Of a stretch of 64,000 bases of DNA, positions 59,858 through 64,000 are shown piece by piece. The DNA is taken from the NCBI GenBank assembly GCA_000403475.2, contig KE159796.1:405736-469735 (forward strand). Direction: 5' to 3'. The DNA is from Lachnospiraceae bacterium MD308. GTDB taxonomy: Bacteria > Bacillota > Clostridia > Lachnospirales > Lachnospiraceae. Both the position numbers and the translations under genes were made by a program. The notes below the pieces were generated by a model. It ran no database searches, had not been told where the DNA came from, and was given only the letters and a program-made list of their open reading frames with translations. The stretch's first letter is position 1, and each line of letters opens with the position of its first letter.

Positions 59858-60373
59858 ATGCTTGTGTTGAAGGAAAACCGGATCAGCTTTATCCAGGCTG
59901 CCATCGTACTTGTGATCATTCTCGCGGAAATCTTTCTCTTCCGTAAAGTGCTGATGAATGCATATATCCCGAGCGAGTCGATGGAACCGACGTTCACGGA
60001 AGGGATGCGGCTGATTGCGACGAGGGAGGATAAAGTGGGGCGAGGGGATGTTATCATCTTCCGGTTTCCGGGAGACCCGTCCGTGCATTACATCAAACGC
60101 GTGATCGGGCTGCCGGGAGACACGGTGGAGATTAAGGAGGACGGGGTATATGTCAATGGGGAAACGCTTGAGGAACCGTATCTCAAGGAACGGATGAAAG
60201 TGCAGGATGAACAGATCTTCGTCGTGCCGGAAGATTCCTATTTCCTCATGGGTGATAACCGGAACAACTCTTACGACAGCCGGGCATGGAAGGAGCCGTA
60301 TGTGGACAAGAAATATGTCGAGGGGCATCCGAGGCTGGTTTACTGGCCGTTAAGCAAGGCGGGCGCAATCTAG
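59858..60373 (+). CDS. lepB: Signal peptidase I
   Basis: 171 residues. One N-terminal membrane helix (FIQAAIVLVIILAEIFLF), PSESMEPTF with the catalytic Ser, HYIKRVIGLPGD with the Lys, and GDNRNNSYDSR. Cleaves signal peptides of exported proteins, likely including the surface protein that follows. Confidence 0.95.
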   Translation: MLVLKENRISFIQAAIVLVIILAEIFLFRKVLMNAYIPSESMEPTFTEGMRLIATREDKVGRGDVIIFRFPGDPSVHYIKRVIGLPGDTVEIKEDGVYVNGETLEEPYLKERMKVQDEQIFVVPEDSYFLMGDNRNNSYDSRAWKEPYVDKKYVEGHPRLVYWPLSKAGAI

Positions 60374-60381
60374 CACGGAAG

Positions 60382-60405
60382 ACAGGCGGAAACGCCTGTT
60401 TTTTG
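60382..60405 (+). terminator. Terminator ACAGGCG-GAAA-CGCCTGT
   Basis: Seven-base-pair stem with T6, after signal peptidase. Confidence 0.85.
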
Positions 60406-60410
60406 TTCCC

Positions 60411-60419
60411 CCATATTAA
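60411..60419 (+). promoter_or_regulatory. Core-gene motif CCATATTAA
   Basis: 48 bases before the leader peptide ATG 60459 and 71 before ATG 60482. Confidence 0.45.
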
Positions 60420-60458
60420 ATACAGCGGCAGAGGCCGCGCAGGAAGGAGGAGGCGGGG

Positions 60459-60515
60459 ATGGCATCCCTGCGAAAACAGCTATGGTTAAAAAGAAACAGA
60501 AGTTCCGGTACATGA
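60459..60515 (+). CDS. Possible 18-residue leader peptide overlapping the surface-protein start
   Basis: ATG 60459 has the best ribosome site here (AAGGAGGAGGCGGGG); the frame MASLRKQLWLKRNRSSGT stops at 60515, covering the start of the 60482 gene. It suggests translational control of the surface protein. Confidence 0.4.
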   Translation: MASLRKQLWLKRNRSSGT

Positions 60516-62242
60516 TACCGGCAGTCCTGCTCGCTTGTTCATCACCTGTCATGGGGGCGGTGCTATGTCCGGCAGCGGAAGTGCTGGCAGCGGCGGAGAC
60601 AGGGCAAATCTTTGAGCTGGTTGACGGCATTGATTTTTCAAAGCCCTTGGATGGGCAGGGATTTAACCGGATCATGACAAGCAGTTCCTCCGCTTTGCTG
60701 GAAGGCGATATCATTGTCGCCGGGGCGCGTCATTATGGATGGATCGGTGACGGCCGGGTTGTTGACCTTGATACAAAAGCAGAGGGTGTTTACGGTTTCA
60801 ACCAGGAGGATGCTTTTTACAGGTTCAAGAAACTGGATCCTGTTTATGAGGTGCCTGTAAACTTGACGGCAGTTTATCATGATGAACTCCAGAGTGTGAT
60901 CCTGCCGGACGGTTTCTCATGGACAGACACCGGGAAGATTGAACAGGTGGGAGAGGCAGTCTATAAAGCAATGTATACGCCGACGAACACGCTGAAGTAC
61001 CATACTGTGGAGGATATCCCTGTCATGGTCATGGTAGGCAAAAAAACAGTTTCCCCATCAATGCCGGATAATGCCTATACCGTGCAGTATAAAGCCGGAC
61101 TGAAACTGGGGGATGTAAAATTGCCGGATGGGTGGTCATTTGCGGAACCGGGTTCCGGATTAAGTGTCGGCGAGGGCATGTATCAGGCAGTCTTTCGGGG
61201 TGATACGGAACATTATGAGTATGATGTCACGCAGAAAGATGTGACAGTGCGTGTAGAAAAGGGGTTCTTGCCCCATCCGTCCCTGACGTACATCCGTGTT
61301 CCGGCTGGCACATATCTCAGCGATGACCTCCTGCCCAATACGGCAGATGGTTCCTATTCATGGGATTCGTCTGTAATAGTCAATAAATCCGGGAGCTATG
61401 GCGTGACTTTCCATCCCAGTGACAAGGTGTCCTATAATGACGAGCCCGGACTGAAGATTTATGTTTATGTCAGTTCGGCACTCAAGGTGCAGAAACCGTC
61501 AGGCAGCAATGGGAACAAGGGAAATACAAGCCATACAGGAAGTACAGGAAATGCGGGCGGTGTAAAAACCCCGGTACAGACGGCGCCCCGTGCGCCCAGC
61601 ACATCTGGCACATTGAAGTCTGAGCCTGTCCAGACAGAAAAAGGCTCTACCCGGATCAGGAAGAATACCAGCGGCTCATATTTGACGGCAAAGACGCTTG
61701 CTGCGACAAATAAAAGCAGCTCGGACATGGTCGTAAAGAAGGATGATGCTGTTAAGGTTACAAGGAAAACGCGGCCAAATGCGTCATCAGCATCCAGAGG
61801 CGGCGCGAATTATGAAAAATTGGAAGACGAGGATGGCAAAGAGTATTATCACTTGTTTGATCCGGCGCTTGGCGCGTTTTATTTCCGCTATGATGACGCT
61901 TTAGGGAAATACCTGAGCTGCAACGCGGACGGAACAGAAATCACAGAAAACCGGGTGGAAATCGAAAGGGCAGAATTTGAGTCATTCCTTAAGGATGCAT
62001 CCCAAACGGCAGCTAGGGCGGGAAGTGATAAGGAGGATACGGACGAAACGGATGAGGCATCAGGGAAAGAAACGGCAGGGCAGGAAGATAGGGAAACAGA
62101 GGCTGAAACTGAGAAAACAGGAATCCCGCTGATTATAAAAATGCTTGCGGTGGTTGCCGCCGCTGCGGTGGCGATATTTGTGGGAAAGAAAAGATCCCAG
62201 ACGGCAGAAGAGCCAGAGACAGGGGAAAACGATCCGCTATAG
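60482..62242 (+). CDS. Secreted, membrane-anchored surface protein sharing a module with the VaFE protein
   Basis: 586 residues. Signal peptide (KKQKFRYMIPAVLLACSS...). Three Ig-like repeats at about 120-330, each with iLPDGfSw...VGEa.YkA. A Ser/Thr/Pro/Gly-rich stalk (330-440), then at about 443-500 the module YEKLEDEDGKEYYHLFDPAL...FYFRYDD..KYLSC that recurs in the VaFE protein (2959-3130). An acidic tail, a membrane helix (IPLIIKMLAVVAAAAVAIFVG) and KKRSQ end the protein. Likely exposed on the cell surface and processed by the adjacent signal peptidase. Confidence 0.8.
   Translation: MVKKKQKFRYMIPAVLLACSSPVMGAVLCPAAEVLAAAETGQIFELVDGIDFSKPLDGQGFNRIMTSSSSALLEGDIIVAGARHYGWIGDGRVVDLDTKAEGVYGFNQEDAFYRFKKLDPVYEVPVNLTAVYHDELQSVILPDGFSWTDTGKIEQVGEAVYKAMYTPTNTLKYHTVEDIPVMVMVGKKTVSPSMPDNAYTVQYKAGLKLGDVKLPDGWSFAEPGSGLSVGEGMYQAVFRGDTEHYEYDVTQKDVTVRVEKGFLPHPSLTYIRVPAGTYLSDDLLPNTADGSYSWDSSVIVNKSGSYGVTFHPSDKVSYNDEPGLKIYVYVSSALKVQKPSGSNGNKGNTSHTGSTGNAGGVKTPVQTAPRAPSTSGTLKSEPVQTEKGSTRIRKNTSGSYLTAKTLAATNKSSSDMVVKKDDAVKVTRKTRPNASSASRGGANYEKLEDEDGKEYYHLFDPALGAFYFRYDDALGKYLSCNADGTEITENRVEIERAEFESFLKDASQTAARAGSDKEDTDETDEASGKETAGQEDRETEAETEKTGIPLIIKMLAVVAAAAVAIFVGKKRSQTAEEPETGENDPL
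61144..61156. repeat. 13-bp palindrome GGAACCGGGTTCC, site 5
   Basis: Exact copy inside the surface-protein gene (codons for EPGSG). Confidence 0.8.
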
Positions 62243-62243
62243 G

Positions 62244-62280
62244 AAGAAACGTCCTTTTTGCTTAAAGAAGGACGTTTCTT
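62244..62280 (+). terminator. Terminator AAGAAACGTCC/GGACGTTTCTT
   Basis: Eleven-base-pair stem, T-rich tail, directly after the surface protein. Confidence 0.8.
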
Positions 62281-62376
62281 TGCCTGTACAGCCAGGAGAG
62301 ATAAGGCTGTGCAATCCCACTGGCTGTGAATGCCTGGAAAGGTGGTCGGGCCTGTAAATTTTGTTTTTCAGGTTCT

Positions 62377-62385
62377 TCATATTAA
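62377..62385 (+). promoter_or_regulatory. Core-gene motif TCATATTAA
   Basis: 48 bases before ATG 62425. Confidence 0.45.
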
Positions 62386-62424
62386 GTTCGTAAAAAACAT
62401 TTCAATATAAGGAGGAAGAATTTT

Positions 62425-63339
62425 ATGTTTACAGCAATCAAGGGAAACAACGGAAGAACTATTTATGTGGGGATGGTTGGGGAAAAAGATGACACATCAC
62501 TGCGCCTTGAAGGAACAGAATGGGATGCGAACATCCAGATGCAGGTGCCGAGGATGATTGAGTGCACGCTCACGGCAGAAACGGCAGAAAAGACAAAAAA
62601 TGTCCGCGTGGGCCATTATCTGATGGTAATGCTGATGCCGTCCAAGGATAATCCGGATGTCGGGATTGCAGAAGAAGTTGGGGCGATCGGCGATATCCTG
62701 TCGATTACAAACATCAAAAATAATCCTAAAAAAATCGTACTGGGTGTTATCCGGTCTGCAAAGCGTTCCGAATCGGGTTCATCTATGATCATCGGCATGA
62801 CAGGGCTCAAGGAATATGGCAAAGAGATTGGACATGCGTCATCCTATATCGGGAGTGACGGCGAGACGCGAGAGTCATACTGGACGAGTTTCGTTGGCTG
62901 TAATTCCACGAAATATCAGAATATGGTGGCGGACAGATTGGAGCGCTCGCTGAAAAAAATGGATCTGGTTACAATGATTTTCCATGAAACAGAGGGTGAA
63001 TACAATGGGCAGCCGGATACAACGAGGTTCATTGACAGATTCGCAGTTGTTTACAGGAACCGCGCGGCAAGTGAGGCAACTGCTCCGGCAACCGCACAGC
63101 AGCCGCAACCACAACAGCCGCAGTGCCAGCAGCCGCAACAACCACGACAGTCGGCAGCACCACAACAGCCGCAACAGCCGCAGTATCAGTCAGCGCAGCA
63201 GCCGCAACAGCCGGCAGTAGTCCAGCAACCGCAATACCAGCAACCACAACAGCCGCAGTACCAGCAGCAGAGTGGGGTAGACAATGGCGGGTATTATGAG
63301 CTGCCGGATGATATGCTTGACGACCTCCCGTTTGCGTAA
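62425..63339 (+). CDS. SSB-like single-strand DNA-binding protein with Q/P-rich linker
   Basis: 304 residues, AAGGAGG site. An OB-like N-terminal domain (residues 1-200) has no clear classic SSB signature, but the tail is diagnostic: a long QPQQPQ linker and an acidic tip ELPDDMLDDLPFA, like the DDxPF tip of SSB that recruits repair proteins. Directly upstream of the clamp gene. Likely the element SSB. Confidence 0.7.
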   Translation: MFTAIKGNNGRTIYVGMVGEKDDTSLRLEGTEWDANIQMQVPRMIECTLTAETAEKTKNVRVGHYLMVMLMPSKDNPDVGIAEEVGAIGDILSITNIKNNPKKIVLGVIRSAKRSESGSSMIIGMTGLKEYGKEIGHASSYIGSDGETRESYWTSFVGCNSTKYQNMVADRLERSLKKMDLVTMIFHETEGEYNGQPDTTRFIDRFAVVYRNRAASEATAPATAQQPQPQQPQCQQPQQPRQSAAPQQPQQPQYQSAQQPQQPAVVQQPQYQQPQQPQYQQQSGVDNGGYYELPDDMLDDLPFA

Positions 63340-63345
63340 AGTCCT

Positions 63346-63379
63346 AATAAGCAGTTGGAAACCCAGCTGCTTATTTTTT
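63346..63379 (+). terminator. Terminator AATAAGCAG/CTGCTTATT
   Basis: Thirteen-pair stem with AAAC loop and T6. Confidence 0.85.
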
Positions 63380-63448
63380 GGGAAACTTTTGCGTGCATTT
63401 TACAGATATTGGGGATGAAAAGATTTTCATTATAAGGAGGAAAAGAAC

Positions 63449-64000
63449 ATGAAAGCAGTAGTTGACAGAAACGAATTCGCGGAGGCGTTAAGGAAAGCAG
63501 GCAGAGCATTGAGCATGAAAACGGTGGGTACGCTGAATGGATACCGCATTTCATTCCGGAGCGACGGGAAAAGCTATATCACGGGTACATCCGGCATATG
63601 CAGGGTGCGTGCCTTGTTTGAGGCAGACGTGGAAACAGAATTTGAGATTGTGGTAGCCCAGGAAGTATGCGAAATCGCAAGCCGGCTGGCAGGTGCTGAC
63701 ATTGCCATTGAGGAATCGGGGGATGAGCTGAATATACGGAGCGGGAAGACCCGCGTGAAAATTCCGGTTTTAGAAATGGAACCCCCGGATTACCGTACAG
63801 CTTATGGCGAAGGCGGGTTTGAGGCTGAGGCTTTGGCTGCGGCAGTGCACGGAGTTGAACACGCGCTTGCGCCGGAAGCAGCCCAGAATGTCATGCTGAC
63901 AAGCATAAAGCTGAATATCAGTAATGATGGGCTTCGCATGGAGGCTCTCGATGGAATCCGTATCGCTGTGCGCGGCGAGGCAGAGGGAAATGAACTCTTG
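63449..64000 (+). CDS. dnaN: DNA polymerase III beta sliding clamp (3' partial)
   Basis: 184 residues visible; cut by the window end. AAGGAGG site. FAEALRKAGRALSMKTVGTL opening, IVVAQEVCEIASRL, and GLRMEALDGIRIAVR match the DnaN fold (A-T/L-DG.R.A). It clamps the polymerase on DNA. An element-borne clamp with SSB and primase suggests an own replisome. Confidence 0.8.
   Translation, partial: MKAVVDRNEFAEALRKAGRALSMKTVGTLNGYRISFRSDGKSYITGTSGICRVRALFEADVETEFEIVVAQEVCEIASRLAGADIAIEESGDELNIRSGKTRVKIPVLEMEPPDYRTAYGEGGFEAEALAAAVHGVEHALAPEAAQNVMLTSIKLNISNDGLRMEALDGIRIAVRGEAEGNELL

Noticed and set aside
1-64000. CRISPR arrays and complete insertion sequences
   Set aside because: No regularly spaced repeats were seen; the only transposase traces are Rpn remnants, and the mobile unit is Tn916-type.

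Overview
The window is most likely a 64-kb piece of a large mobile element (megaplasmid, phage-plasmid or very large integrative element) from a Gram-positive gut Clostridium relative, probably Lachnospiraceae. The evidence is the mix of strong AAAGGAGG ribosome sites, VaFE-repeat surface protein, DUF4317, type I holin-like toxin, Tn916-family integrase, MobV relaxase and small phage-type genes (YopX, HNH, DUF5758). No rRNA, ribosomal protein or metabolic operon is present. The element identity is inference; everything was read by eye and no database was searched.

Layout. 1-3.8 kb: 3' part of a giant VaFE/SpaA-type surface protein. 3.8-8.8 kb: cargo made of a type I toxin, a tight P-loop kinase/GNAT/ASCH operon flanked by 24-bp direct repeats, a Panacea antitoxin with a PemK/MazF-like toxin, and transposase remnants. 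8.8-27.4 kb: replication and repair core with a DnaQ-type exonuclease, ClpX-like unfoldase, PrimPol/replication protein, RecD2-like helicase and RecJ, interleaved with two DUF5758 pentapeptide proteins, a WGR-PARP, an Api92-like protein, a MobV relaxase and a 1.1-kb structured non-coding stretch. 27.4-35.4 kb: AT-rich island between 37-bp direct repeats, holding a nested Tn916-family mobilizable element (MobT-type Rep, Xis, Int). 35.4-47.9 kb: phage-like accessory operon with a PAPS-reductase-family enzyme, Dam- and Dcm-type methyltransferases, tRNA-Val(CAC), HNH nucleases, YopX, AbrB and many tiny overlapping genes. 48-64 kb: second core with a transglutaminase, 5'-3' exonuclease, trigger-factor-like lipoprotein, UvrD helicase, sigma-70-like factor, CHAP/NlpC-like hydrolase, degenerate YhaM-like protein, signal peptidase I, second surface protein, SSB-like protein and DNA sliding clamp.

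How it may work together. The element seems to carry its own replisome accessories (primase, SSB, clamp, helicases, exonucleases), its own sigma factor, a surface-protein production set (signal peptidase, lipoprotein chaperone, wall hydrolase, two surface proteins sharing a module) and DNA modification. About twenty core genes share an unusual motif, YCAWATTRT, 30-48 bp before their start codons. It is present in the two core blocks and nearly absent from the cargo blocks, which suggests an element-specific transcription programme, possibly served by the sigma factor at 56.5-57.5 kb. A second element-wide signal is an exact 13-bp palindrome, GGAACCRGGTTCC, present five times plus one near copy.

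Decay is visible in several places: DUF1064, topoisomerase, cupin and Rpn fragments, a G-run frameshift, and small genes that look like ends of longer ones.
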